Assembly (NCBI RefSeq): GCF_937138205.1
Contig: NZ_CAKZOT010000045.1
Span: forward strand, 62,001-126,000
DNA: 64,000 bases
Direction of reading: 5' to 3'
Origin: an uncultured Rhodospira sp.
GTDB lineage: Bacteria > Pseudomonadota > Alphaproteobacteria > Rhodospirillales > Rhodospirillaceae
The position numbers and the translations under genes were made by a program. The notes under the pieces were generated by a model. It saw only the letters and a program-made list of their open reading frames with translations. It made no database searches and was not told the DNA's origin. Below are positions 36,667-45,917 of the stretch, piece after piece; within the stretch, counting starts at the first letter, position 1; each line of letters begins with the position of its first letter.

Positions 36667-37767
36667 ATGGTGAACGCCCTGACCGCAGGTTCCTCCTCGC
36701 TGTTGTCGTCCGACCCAACGGCGTTTCTCATGAACCGGATCGCCGGTCGATTGTACGCGGATATGACCAAGGAGGTCACCGCCGTCGAGACAAAATACAA
36801 TCCTGAGCTCCAGTCAATTTTGGCGCGTCGCGGGACGGTCGTGGGCCGTCTGAAAGAGGTGCAAAACGTCTTGGACGGTGTGAAAAACGCCGAAACCCAA
36901 ATCGAAGAGATTAGACAAGTCTTGCGCGATATGAAGGTGATGCTGTCGAAGGCGAAGACCACGACCTCGGCAACTGCGAAAGAGTTTTATGCCAAGCAGT
37001 TCAACGAAAACTTGAAAAAATTGAATGAGGTGGCGGATCAGTATGCTGCCGAGTATAACTTGATCGGTCGAGCGGATGAGCGCACGCTTCTTCCTGAGAC
37101 AAAAGAACTCTCCAGCGATTACGGTACGACGACTGACATCGATACCCTTTACGGTGGGTCTTCTTTCAACTTGATCGGAACCAATGCGAGCGAAGGCGAG
37201 TATTACCAGAACGATCCGAGCGGCAATTTCATGTCCAAGGTTGAAAGTCTCGGCGCCGAAGACCCACTCTTTGTAATCGCGCACGGGACGAGCATGTTTG
37301 AGACCATCACGATTGATCGCGATGCCAACACGATAGAGTTTAAACTCAATAGCAGTGATGGGAACGGGGATGAATTCGAGGGGACGATTCAGAAGGGTGG
37401 CCTCGGACTCATGCCGGCTTGGTACTACAACGACTTCGAAGATGATGCTGGTATTGATGCTGCCCGCGAGGCTGTGAACGACGCCTTCACGCAACTGAAT
37501 AGGGTTTCGTTCTCGGTCACGATGGCCGAAGCGAAGGTTAAGCCGATCGCCACCTCCCTTGAGGCGGAGAAGAAATCGCTTTTGGACGACTTCACCGCCA
37601 CGAGTCGCCTGATGGACGACAAGATCGCGGACATTGAGGACGAGGCTCGCCGGGAGTTCAACGCGATCGAATCCAGCCTGAACGCCCAGTCCGGTGCACT
37701 GAGTGGTTATCAGCGCATTCTGGCCCAGGTCGGTGGCGGTGGGTCGTTCGTGAATATCCTGGGGTAG
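36667..37767 (+). CDS. Unrecognised coiled-coil protein with flagellin-like layout
   Basis: The 366-aa product has long helices at both ends (LQSILARRGTVVGRLKEVQN near the N-terminus, AKVKPIATSLEAEKKSLLDD near the C-terminus). Between them is a Gly/Ser/Asp-rich, beta-prone middle (GGSSFNLIGTNASEG, DRDANTIEFKLNSSDG). It ends in hydrophobic VNILG. No signal peptide or transmembrane segment. The helix-beta-helix plan and the neighbouring flagellin and Maf genes suggest an exported flagellar filament- or hook-associated protein. This is inference; I do not recognise the family. Base composition is lower in GC than the flanks. Confidence 0.6.
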   Translation: MVNALTAGSSSLLSSDPTAFLMNRIAGRLYADMTKEVTAVETKYNPELQSILARRGTVVGRLKEVQNVLDGVKNAETQIEEIRQVLRDMKVMLSKAKTTTSATAKEFYAKQFNENLKKLNEVADQYAAEYNLIGRADERTLLPETKELSSDYGTTTDIDTLYGGSSFNLIGTNASEGEYYQNDPSGNFMSKVESLGAEDPLFVIAHGTSMFETITIDRDANTIEFKLNSSDGNGDEFEGTIQKGGLGLMPAWYYNDFEDDAGIDAAREAVNDAFTQLNRVSFSVTMAEAKVKPIATSLEAEKKSLLDDFTATSRLMDDKIADIEDEARREFNAIESSLNAQSGALSGYQRILAQVGGGGSFVNILG

Positions 37768-37789
37768 CGGTACCCGGGGAGCGCCGGCC

Positions 37790-37948
37790 TTCAACACGAA
37801 AGTGGCCCTTGCCGTCCTCAAGAGCGATTAGACGCTGGATAAGCTGGCGCAGCAGTTCGACGTTCACTCGAACCAGATCACGCCAAGGCGCGCCCAGCGC
37901 CTGGAGGGCGCAACGGGGTTGTTCGATGACCACGCGCCCAACGGCTGA
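37790..37948 (+). pseudogene. Remnant of IS3-family transposase OrfA
   Basis: The frame reads FNTKVALAVLKSD, a stop (TAG), then TLDKLAQQFDVHSNQITPRR and QRLEGATGLFDD, followed by TGA. This matches the N-terminal helix-turn-helix region of IS3-type OrfA (consensus like [27 protein letters not shown]). The internal stop and missing remainder show it is dead. No OrfB or terminal repeats are visible nearby. Confidence 0.8.
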
Positions 37949-38185
37949 GCCCATCCGAGGCGCTCAATGAGCGGCACGCGAAGATCGACCAGTAAATCCG
38001 CCCGCTATCTGAACGACTCCGGCCATCTCACCCGTCTGGTGCCAGGAACGGGCCGTTATGATACACTGACGCTGTTCCCGTGCCTATTTGCGGACGGGCG
38101 GACGGCGAATGGGTATTCGTTTTTTGTTAGGGGCGCGGCGCGGATCGACCGAGAACGCGACCGCGCCTCAAGTGGAGGTAGGTAA

Positions 38186-40132
38186 ATGGAGATCGAATTT
38201 TCCGACAAGATTTATACTGATCCCGTCCTGTATCCGAGTAATCTTAAGTGCTTGTCGGCCCGGGTCTTGGGTCTACAAAAATTCTTTGAAATGGAACGGT
38301 GTAGCTATCGGCTTCACGAGACACCGGACGGGCTGGTTTTCCGTGATCGCACGGGCCGTTCCGTGCTGGCGGAGGCGGAGCCGGCGTATTCTCGAAAGCG
38401 GGTCGATGCTTTTTTGACCGCCCCAACCCAGCTTTCTATGTACATTCGCTTAGAGAATGTCAGCACCGGCGACCCCGCCTATTGGCATGACCACCTCGGG
38501 GCCGTACAGGACCTCTGCGATGATGCCTTCTGGGCGCGCCCCTTCGCACCAGAACACGCACTGACGCTCGCCATCGTGGATCCGCCATCGACGGATGGCG
38601 TTGCGCGTCTCATTAATGCTTTCCCGATGCTCGATACTCTTCTGATTTTTATTCTCGACGTCGATCTTTTCATGGCCTCTTTGCACGTCATCAACTGGAG
38701 CGAAGTTTTTTCACTGTGTGATCGTCGCGACATTGGCATCAGCTTTCATGTGCTTCCGCCCGGAAATGAAGGCGCTGCCAAGATGGTGCACCAGCTTCAT
38801 CGGGCCGCACGGATGATGCCTGACAACATTATCCTGTATCCGCATGGTGACGGCAGCCGATACGTGGATTTGTGCCGGACCGTGGTTCGCGATTTCCGTT
38901 CTGCCGTCATTGGGGTCGGGTTTTTCCGGGATGAAATCATCATGCTGGAATCAACCACCGATAATATCTTGGAGCACGACCGGCCGCTCCTGAAGCGGCA
39001 GCCGGTTCACGACGGGACCGCTCTGGTGATCGGCTCCGGTCCGTCGCTTGACCAGAACTTGGACACGATAGAACGGTTGAGCCAGCATTGCGCTGTCATC
39101 GCCTGTGGCACCGCGGTGGAGCCTTTGCTGGCGAGGGGCATCCGTGTTGACGCGTGCGTGGTGCTGGAGCGTGGAACAGCACTGCGGCCCATCTACGAGC
39201 GAATAGCGGAAAGAGTCGATCTGGCATCCGTTCCGATGATTGCCAGTTCAACGGTGCACCCCGATCTGGAGCAGTTCTTTGCTCGGGGCCTGTACTTCTA
39301 CCGGCCGGGACTCAACGTTGCGATCGGATTTGGTTGGGGGTCAGAACATATTCTCCTCAATTGTGATCCAACCGTAGCGAACACGGGCACGGCTTTGGCC
39401 GTGTTTCTTGGGTTCCGGCGCTTGGTCCTCTTTGGCATTGATGTCGGTTCGGTGGACCAAGCCCGGCATCACAGCGCACAAAGTGCGTATTACACGGATG
39501 AGGACCTGAAAAAAACCGATCTAAAACTGCCAATCGAGGTGGAGGCCTCGTTCGGTGGACCCGCCTATACCAGCGTTGTGTTCGACTGGACGCGCTACAG
39601 ACTGCAACAGCTTCTGGCGGCGCAGACCGATGCGATCGCCCTGAATCTCTCCGATGGCGTCCGCATTGCGTCCGTACCGCCGCTCAAGGGGCCCGTCGGA
39701 GAGTTTCTCGATCGCGTGTTTCCACTCGCCGACACGGGCGCGGCATCATTGGTGATTGAAGGGGAGAACTTCGACAGGGAAAAGTATAACTATGCTTCAG
39801 AGGACCTTGACTCCTTCGTCCGGAACGTGCGCCGAGCCTTCGAAAGGCTGTCTTGGACGCGACGGCGGGAAACGCTGAAGTCGCTGGCCATGTTGCTTTG
39901 GATCCAACCGTTGACTCATCCATTCCAGAGCATATTTCGTGGCACCCTTTCGCAGATGGTCTGGAGCGTGATGGGGGCGCTTGGACGCATGTCACAGGAC
40001 GAGAGGACAGTGTACGAGCCCGTGTTGCGGCAAGCCTTGATGGCCGGCCTCGACGGTATGCACAAGGAAGTCGGCGATCTGATCCGACACGGCATCCGTG
40101 TCGTGCCACCAGACGACCCGCGTCGAAACTGA
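38186..40132 (+). CDS. Motility accessory factor (Maf/DUF115) flagellin modification protein
   Basis: Start ATG follows GGAGG. The 648-aa product carries the DUF115/MptE-like signature TALVIGSGPSLDQNLDTIERL (about residues 277-297) with later CGTAVEPLLARGIRVDACVVLE and RLVLFGIDVGS. In Aeromonas, Campylobacter, Helicobacter and others, Maf proteins with this domain transfer nonulosonic (pseudaminic or legionaminic) acids to flagellin. The N-terminal 260 and C-terminal 170 residues are variable, as in the family. Flagellin lies 3 kb away. Sugar-biosynthesis genes are not in the window. Confidence 0.85.
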   Translation: MEIEFSDKIYTDPVLYPSNLKCLSARVLGLQKFFEMERCSYRLHETPDGLVFRDRTGRSVLAEAEPAYSRKRVDAFLTAPTQLSMYIRLENVSTGDPAYWHDHLGAVQDLCDDAFWARPFAPEHALTLAIVDPPSTDGVARLINAFPMLDTLLIFILDVDLFMASLHVINWSEVFSLCDRRDIGISFHVLPPGNEGAAKMVHQLHRAARMMPDNIILYPHGDGSRYVDLCRTVVRDFRSAVIGVGFFRDEIIMLESTTDNILEHDRPLLKRQPVHDGTALVIGSGPSLDQNLDTIERLSQHCAVIACGTAVEPLLARGIRVDACVVLERGTALRPIYERIAERVDLASVPMIASSTVHPDLEQFFARGLYFYRPGLNVAIGFGWGSEHILLNCDPTVANTGTALAVFLGFRRLVLFGIDVGSVDQARHHSAQSAYYTDEDLKKTDLKLPIEVEASFGGPAYTSVVFDWTRYRLQQLLAAQTDAIALNLSDGVRIASVPPLKGPVGEFLDRVFPLADTGAASLVIEGENFDREKYNYASEDLDSFVRNVRRAFERLSWTRRRETLKSLAMLLWIQPLTHPFQSIFRGTLSQMVWSVMGALGRMSQDERTVYEPVLRQALMAGLDGMHKEVGDLIRHGIRVVPPDDPRRN

Positions 40133-40220
40133 CGGGGCGGCGTATTTCGTCTGGGGCGTTCGAGTAAAGGTGCCCACGCGGGACAGATCCCGAGCACGAT
40201 CTTCGTTCGCCGGCGTTCGA

Positions 40221-41144
40221 TCAGTCCGCGAAGAACCAATTGAGTTCGGCGTGGGGGACCTGATCTACAACTCTTGCGATTGGGAGCCGAGCGCCCGGAT
40301 GATCTGGCGCCAGCATGGTCCCGCGTCGGTGGTTGATCGCGGCGCCTTCGGACCGCATCATGAAATACAGAACATACGCCATGCCAAAATAGCCCTGCGG
40401 CGCCTCTGGCCGAAGAGCAACGGCGGCTCGGATCACATCACGGGCCTCAAAAAGATCGCCCTGGTCAGTCAACACGCGGGCGTAACCGTAGCGTGGGCGT
40501 ACCGCCTTGGGGCGCAACTGAACGGTTCGCGCGTAGACATTGGCCAGGTCCAGGGTGTCCTCGGTGGCACTCATTACGTCGGCGAGTGCCGCATACGCTT
40601 CGGCAAACGCCGGTGCCGCGGCCACAATCCGCCGCAACGCGTCAACACTTGGCACGGACCCAGCCCGGTGAAGCCGGGCCAGAACGGCCGCTTGTCGATC
40701 TTGCACCTCGTCCACGTGGGGCAGGTGGGCGGCTTCGGCCTCACGCCCGCCTTTGGTCAGGATTGCCGCCAGGGCTTGCACCGCCAGGGGGTTTTCGGGG
40801 TCGCGGCTCAGGCTTTCCCGCAGCGACTCCTCTGCTTCGGGATCGCGACCAAGCGCGACCAGGATTTCGCCGCGCAGGCGGTGAAGATCCGCCGAGCCGG
40901 GGATCATGCGCAAGGCCGTATCCACGCTGGACAAGGCCCTCAAGACCTGTCCGCCTTGAAAAAGGCTTTCCAGGTGAATGATCCAGCCAACCTGATCGGT
41001 CGGTGTTTCCTTCACGACGGAAAATGCAAGCAAACTACTGTGTTTGAAGTCGCCCTCCTGGTACGCCTCCAGCATCTGTCTTGGCAGCGTGTCCAGGCGA
41101 GTGACATCTGTCGGCACCGGGGCGTCCTCATCTGGATTTTGCAC
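40221..41144 (-). CDS. Tetratricopeptide repeat protein
   Basis: The 307-aa soluble protein is built of TPR-like helical pairs, for example VLRALSSVDTALRMIPGSADLHRLRGEILVALGRDPEAEESLRESLSRDPENP and later TVQLRPKAVRPRYGYARVLTDQG. No signal peptide or catalytic domain. Convergent with maf (88 bases) and cotranscribed with the 518-aa gene and perhaps the flagellin gene. TPR proteins near flagellin/Maf genes may be scaffolds for glycosylation or secretion; the actual role is unknown. Confidence 0.75.
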   Translation of the reverse strand: MQNPDEDAPVPTDVTRLDTLPRQMLEAYQEGDFKHSSLLAFSVVKETPTDQVGWIIHLESLFQGGQVLRALSSVDTALRMIPGSADLHRLRGEILVALGRDPEAEESLRESLSRDPENPLAVQALAAILTKGGREAEAAHLPHVDEVQDRQAAVLARLHRAGSVPSVDALRRIVAAAPAFAEAYAALADVMSATEDTLDLANVYARTVQLRPKAVRPRYGYARVLTDQGDLFEARDVIRAAVALRPEAPQGYFGMAYVLYFMMRSEGAAINHRRGTMLAPDHPGARLPIARVVDQVPHAELNWFFAD

Positions 41145-41280
41145 GTTTTCGTCTCCGCTTCACGGGGCTTGTCGCACGTGGAAACACGCTTGGTAAGGTT
41201 CGCGTAAGGCGCTGCGCGGCATAACGTTCAAACTCAAAGGCCGCACTGTGCAGACGTCAGCCTCGCGCTTTCGATCCCCC

Positions 41281-42837
41281 TCAGACGGGGTACAGCAGAT
41301 GGCGCAGGTAGTGGCCGGTTTGCATCAGTCTTCGGCGGTTCTGCCGGTGAACACCGAGCAGCGCGAGTATCCTAATCATCCCGGATGGTCGGCGCCAGCA
41401 CAGGACCCGATCAACGCCGTCGACCGGCAATCCCGCCGCCGCGAGGTCGTTGACCACGTCAGGCGTTGGCACACACAGGACATAACCGGCTGCCGGCCAC
41501 AAGGCGCGTATGGCCTCCAGCGATTGTGGATCGGCAACCAAATGAAACACGGGGCGGCCTGGTTGGACCCCCGCGCGGGCCTGCACCAGCCGATCCCAAG
41601 CCCCGCGCAAAACGGAGGCGTGCCGTGCAAGGGTCGAAGGGTCGGATGCGCTGACGGTGGCATCCAGCTTGGCGGCATTGTCTAGAATCGTCCCCAGGCA
41701 ATCGAACCATACGATCGGTGCTGTGCTGACGGCGGAGACGGCCAAACCGATGTCCTCGACCCGCTTAGGTGGCGCTACAATCACGAAGCGTTTTTCTCTG
41801 CCGTGCATTTCTTCGCCGGCCTGGTCGGACTGCAGCGCGGCGCCGCCCGACCGGGTGACCGGGTCATGCGCAAGTTGGTGGCAGATATGGGCGACATCGT
41901 TCGCCAAGTCGATGTCGGCAAACGCGAAGCAAGGGGCGCCAAACGGCGAATCCGGACGCGGGGTGGCCCGCAGATCTTCCCGGCGCACGGCGAAGGCCGA
42001 ACGGTCACCGACCTCGCGGAGTGCCCGCAGCCCAACATCCGCGCTCGTCGTGTTTGCGTCGTCAATCCCGAACAAGCAAAAGACCCGTTCCGCCAGGCGT
42101 TCGTCCACCCCCGAGCAGGACCACGCGTTCAAGAGCCAAGCCTTCGCGGTGGTTGGTGCATTCACGGCGAGCGCTTGGCGATACATCAGGTAGAAGATGT
42201 GTCCGCTGTCCCGGTGACGGTTCATCAAGACCCGCAACATGCGGTCGACAAAGTGTTCATGCCCGTTTTCGATATGGTACAACAAGAGGCAGAAGGTGTC
42301 GCCTTCGGTCAGATCCTCAGAAGAAAAGAGCGTGTCAAGGGCTGTGCCCAGTCGAGGCCGCGTATACACCAGAAGCCGGATGAAGATGTAGCGATGAAGC
42401 GAGGAGTTCCACTGTTCCGGCACCTGGTTTCTCAGGATATCCGCAAGAGAGTCTTCCAGCAGAGTAAGCATCGCCATCACCAGGGCCACCGAGGCGTCGC
42501 CTTCCGTTGGCGTTTCCTCTTCAGGCGTGTCCGGTGGCGGCTGGAAAAGAACGACGGCGTCCAGGGCCCGCTGAACACCCGGGTCCGTGACGTCTGGCCG
42601 TAGCGCCTGTACGGCCTTGAAATCGAATTGAAACAACGCCACGGCCAGCCGATCCAGGACGGGCAAGGGCGCCATGGTGCCCGCGTTCAGAAGACTGTCG
42701 ATCTGGAACAGTGCTCCCGCCTCAATCAGCGCCCGAACGTGTGCCGCCTGTGCCGACTCGCTCTGCAGGGCACCAAGCCCCGGGTCCGAGGGATGCGCCA
42801 CGTCGCTCGTTTCGGTGTCGCCTGCGACCGAGGTCAT
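41281..42837 (-). CDS. Unrecognised 518-aa protein of the flagellin island
   Basis: The N-terminal 270 residues are helical and repeat-like (ALIEAGALFQIDSLLNAG, MLTLLEDSLADILRNQ), reminiscent of degenerate TPR. The C-terminal part is alpha/beta: KRFVIVAPPKRVEDIGLAVSA, APIVWFDCLGTILDNAA, PVFHLVADPQSLEAIRALWP and LCVPTPDVVNDLAA. This could be a glycosyltransferase- or nucleotide-binding-like fold but no motif is diagnostic. No signal or membrane segment. Lies between flagellin and the TPR gene, same strand; a role in flagellin modification is inferred from context only. Confidence 0.6.
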   Translation of the reverse strand: MTSVAGDTETSDVAHPSDPGLGALQSESAQAAHVRALIEAGALFQIDSLLNAGTMAPLPVLDRLAVALFQFDFKAVQALRPDVTDPGVQRALDAVVLFQPPPDTPEEETPTEGDASVALVMAMLTLLEDSLADILRNQVPEQWNSSLHRYIFIRLLVYTRPRLGTALDTLFSSEDLTEGDTFCLLLYHIENGHEHFVDRMLRVLMNRHRDSGHIFYLMYRQALAVNAPTTAKAWLLNAWSCSGVDERLAERVFCLFGIDDANTTSADVGLRALREVGDRSAFAVRREDLRATPRPDSPFGAPCFAFADIDLANDVAHICHQLAHDPVTRSGGAALQSDQAGEEMHGREKRFVIVAPPKRVEDIGLAVSAVSTAPIVWFDCLGTILDNAAKLDATVSASDPSTLARHASVLRGAWDRLVQARAGVQPGRPVFHLVADPQSLEAIRALWPAAGYVLCVPTPDVVNDLAAAGLPVDGVDRVLCWRRPSGMIRILALLGVHRQNRRRLMQTGHYLRHLLYPV

Positions 42838-43194
42838 GTCTTCCCGTTCCTCTTGTCAAAAAAAAGACCGCCGTACGCTCAGGATTCTCAAGGAAATCCA
42901 ACCAAATGGCAAGCGCCATGGGTCAAACGCGCGACGGCCGATCGCCCAAGGTCGGTCGGACGGTGCGATCTGACTTGGGGAGGTGGGGGGGGAGCGCGTT
43001 TGCGCGATAAGCGGGAGGGTGGCCTGCCAATCACGCTAAAAATTGCGCTTGCCGCGCACGACGCATTTTTGCCCTGTCGTCGCCCGCGCTGGCGCCACAT
43101 GCACGTGGCAGGCTCCGAAGCGATGCCCGGACCCTGACGCCGAAAAAGGAAGGGGCACCGGCCCGATCTTTGCATAGACCAAGCCGATGCCCCG
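42838..43194. other. Gap between flagellin terminator and the 518-aa gene
   Basis: About 360 bases with several short overlapping frames on both strands but none with coding character or a ribosome site. Probably the promoter region of the 518-aa/TPR pair; a poly-A stretch (aaaaaaa) lies about 20 bases upstream of the 518-aa start on the plus strand. Confidence 0.4.
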
Positions 43195-43245
43195 AAAAAC
43201 CAACCGATGTCCGCGTTCCCGTACAGCGTGGGGCACGGACCTCGG
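43195..43245 (-). terminator. Terminator downstream of flagellin gene
   Basis: On the minus strand, CCGAGGTCCG pairs with CGGACATCGG (9 of 10) around a 22-base loop, followed by TTGGTTTTT. It starts 9 bases after the flagellin stop codon. Confidence 0.6.
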
Positions 43246-43253
43246 TCTGCCAC

Positions 43254-44066
43254 TTAGAACAGACGCAGCACCGACGATTCGGCCTGGTTGGCGATCGACA
43301 GTGAGATCGTGCCAAGCTGCTGACGGGTCTGCAGCGCCAGCATGTTCGCGGACTCTTCGTTCATGTCGGCGTTCACCAGTTCGCCGGCGCCAACTTCCAG
43401 GGTGTTCACCAGATTGTCGGTGAACTCACGACGCGTCTCAAGGATGGCGTTGTCGGTACCGAACGACTTGGAGTAAGCGCGCAGGTCGTCGATGACCTCG
43501 TCCATCATCCTGATCTGGCTTTGGACGTCGGTCGCGGCATCTTGGGTCGCGAGAGCGGCTGCAATACCGCCGGTCCCTGCGCCGGTCCAGGCACCCACGG
43601 CGGTCATCGTCAGGGTGCTCGAACCCTTTTCGTCAAACTTGACTTTGAGCTGGTCGCCCGTGTTCAGCAGGTTGATGCCCTGATAGTGCGCGTCCTTGAT
43701 CAAATCGTTGATGGCCGAATAGATCCCGGACATATCGGAGGAGATGGTTCCAGGATTGCCAGTATCGGCGGCATAAGCTTCCTGGATGGCCTGGGCCTGC
43801 TTGACCAGCTTGGTGATGGCGTCCAGCGCGTTGGTGGCGGCTTCGATGGTTTTCTGGGCCTGGACGACGCCGTCCTTACGGGCCGCCAAGTCAGAAGCGC
43901 GGTAATTGAAGTCCTGCGCCTTGAAGAAGGCAATCGGATCGTCAAGAACGCTGTTCACTTTTCTGCCGGTCGACAGCTTGAACTGCGTCTCTTCGATATT
44001 AGACGTCGTCCGCTGCAGCGACAGCAGGTTGTTCTGAATGCCCGTGGAGAGGGTAATGTCAGCCAT
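43254..44066 (-). CDS. Flagellin
   Basis: Start MADITLSTGIQNNLLSLQRT has AAGGGA upstream; the track adds 19 residues. The 270-aa product has the flagellin D0/D1 N-terminus (KLSTGRKVNSVLDDPIAFFKA), a short central domain (NLLNTGDQLKVKFDEKGSST), and a C-terminal coiled coil (MNEESANMLALQTRQQLG, ending SSVLRLF). It polymerises into the filament after export. It is a compact alphaproteobacterial type. A Maf protein and TPR gene nearby imply it is modified. The GCAAGA-CAAT-TCTTGC palindrome lies about 120 bases upstream. Confidence 0.95.
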   Translation of the reverse strand: MADITLSTGIQNNLLSLQRTTSNIEETQFKLSTGRKVNSVLDDPIAFFKAQDFNYRASDLAARKDGVVQAQKTIEAATNALDAITKLVKQAQAIQEAYAADTGNPGTISSDMSGIYSAINDLIKDAHYQGINLLNTGDQLKVKFDEKGSSTLTMTAVGAWTGAGTGGIAAALATQDAATDVQSQIRMMDEVIDDLRAYSKSFGTDNAILETRREFTDNLVNTLEVGAGELVNADMNEESANMLALQTRQQLGTISLSIANQAESSVLRLF

Positions 44067-44523
44067 TGTTTTCGTCCCTTCTGGATCGCGGCCCCACCAA
44101 AACCTTATGTGGCGGCGGGGCAACTAGGTTGAATGGCCGTCTCCTGACGACCAATCACATCCTAGCGCCCTGGATCCGGTCGTGCAAGACAATTCTTGCC
44201 TCCTGGACCAAAGACGCGTTGCCTCGGGAGCAAACGCTCGCGGACGTCGACGAAGGTTGGGGTCCCCTACGGAAAGCGCAAGTCGAGCAATTTGACTTGA
44301 TTTCTAAACGAATCGTCAGAATTCCCCCGCGCAATGGGCGCGGGGGCGGCCGGTGCGTCTCCCCACCCTTCGTCATCGTGGAGCGGACGCAGGTCGAAAC
44401 CGCCCAAGCGGTAGGGCAGCGACGCCGTCAAGGGGATACACGCTTGACGGCAACCGTCGCTGCACAACTTTCTGATCCTCAATTCCCCAGTTGGGCGCCA
44501 AGGCTTTGTGAGCCCTGGCCCCC
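44067..44523. other. Gap between flagellin and fixC, with two palindromes
   Basis: About 457 bases without a convincing ORF. It contains a perfect palindrome GCAAGA-CAAT-TCTTGC (44184-44199) on the flagellin promoter side, and a perfect 9-bp stem CCCCCGCGC-aatgg-GCGCGGGGG (44324-44346) that could end fixC transcription. No T-run follows the latter. The frame expected for fixX is not here. Confidence 0.55.
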
Positions 44524-45825
44524 CTACCGCCACGCCCGGCCCAGCTTGACGAGGTCGGTCATCAGCCCGCGCAGCTTCCGCGTGCTTCGGAACGAACCCA
44601 TGATGGCGCGTTCCTTGTCGCGCTTGGGCACGCCGTCCACGCGCAGCATGGTTTCGGCCGCGTTGGTGAGCAGGCGCGGGTAGTCGGTGAAGAAGTGCTT
44701 GTTGGTCTCCAGAATCTTGGGCAGGCGGCGGTACTTCTTCAGGTCGCGCAGGACGAAGCTGTCCTCCAACGCCTTGCGGTAGGCCTTCAGGGTGGCCGCC
44801 GTCATCGGCTTGCCCTCTTTCTTGGCCGCGACGATGGTCTCGGCCGCCAGCCGCCCGGAGGTCATGGCCAGGTTGGAGCCCTCGCGGTGCATGGCGTTGA
44901 GCAACTGCGCGGCGTCGCCGGCCATCACCCAACCGTCGCCGTGCACCTGCGGCACCGCGTTGTATCCGCCCTCGGGCAGCATGTGCGCGGCGTATTCCTT
45001 CGGTTCGCCGCCGGCGATCAGGGGGGCGATGGCCGGATGCTGCTTGAAGCGTTCCAGCAGGAAGTACGGCCGCACCTGGCTCTTGGCGAAGTCGCTGATC
45101 AGGCAGCCGATGCCCACCGACAGGCTGTCGCCGTTGGTGTACAGGAACCCGGTGCCGGTCATGCCCGCCGTGATCGAGCCGGCGGCCTCGATCACCACGC
45201 CCTCGTTGCCCTTCAGGTTGAAGCGCGCGTCGATGGTCTCGCGCGGCATGAAGATGGTTTCCTTGACGCCAAGGGCCACCTCCTGCGGTTTCAGTTCGGG
45301 GCGCAGGCCGGCGCGGCTGCCGACCAGGGCGTTCACACCGTCGGCCAGCACCACCACGTCGGCGGTCACCTCGCCGTCGTCGCGATCCACCTTGACGCCG
45401 ATGACCTTGCCCTTCTTGTCGCGCAGCAGACCGGTCACCGTGGTCTCGCAGATGAGCAGGGCGCCGGCCTCCTTGACCTTGCCGCTGAACCACTTGTCGA
45501 ACTGCGCGCGGATGATGGTATAGCGGTTCGGGCGCTGTTCGTTGAACGTGTCCGAGCGGAAGTGCGAGCCCACATAGGCGTGGTCGTCCAGCATCCACAT
45601 GCGCTGTTCGATGATGTGGCGTTCCAGGGGCGCGCTGTCGCGGAAGTCGGGGATCACCTGTTCCACCGCGTTGGCGTACAGGATGGCGCCCTGCACGTTC
45701 TTGGCGCCGGGGTACTCGCCGCGCTCGATCTGCAACACGGACAGTCCGGCGCGGGCCATCACCAGGGCGGCGCTGTTGCCGGCCGGCCCGGCCCCGACCA
45801 CGATGGCGTCGAAATGTTCGGTCAT
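44524..45825 (-). CDS. fixC: Electron transfer flavoprotein-quinone oxidoreductase FixC
   Basis: FixC is the FAD protein of the FixABCX complex, which bifurcates electrons from NADH to quinone and to ferredoxin/flavodoxin for nitrogenase. The 433-aa product has the FAD fold [19 protein letters not shown] at residues 6-24, then [14 protein letters not shown], and [23 protein letters not shown]. Start MTEHFD lies 92 bases after the fixB stop. FixX, the ferredoxin-like subunit normally next, is missing from the 400 bases downstream. Confidence 0.95.
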   Translation of the reverse strand: MTEHFDAIVVGAGPAGNSAALVMARAGLSVLQIERGEYPGAKNVQGAILYANAVEQVIPDFRDSAPLERHIIEQRMWMLDDHAYVGSHFRSDTFNEQRPNRYTIIRAQFDKWFSGKVKEAGALLICETTVTGLLRDKKGKVIGVKVDRDDGEVTADVVVLADGVNALVGSRAGLRPELKPQEVALGVKETIFMPRETIDARFNLKGNEGVVIEAAGSITAGMTGTGFLYTNGDSLSVGIGCLISDFAKSQVRPYFLLERFKQHPAIAPLIAGGEPKEYAAHMLPEGGYNAVPQVHGDGWVMAGDAAQLLNAMHREGSNLAMTSGRLAAETIVAAKKEGKPMTAATLKAYRKALEDSFVLRDLKKYRRLPKILETNKHFFTDYPRLLTNAAETMLRVDGVPKRDKERAIMGSFRSTRKLRGLMTDLVKLGRAWR

Positions 45826-45917
45826 GCTCTCTGGTCTCCGTGAGACCGGCGGCCCTGGGCGGGCATCGCCGGGTGATCGCGGGCCGGGTTCAGGCCCTTT
45901 GGTTTTTTTGCGGGTCG

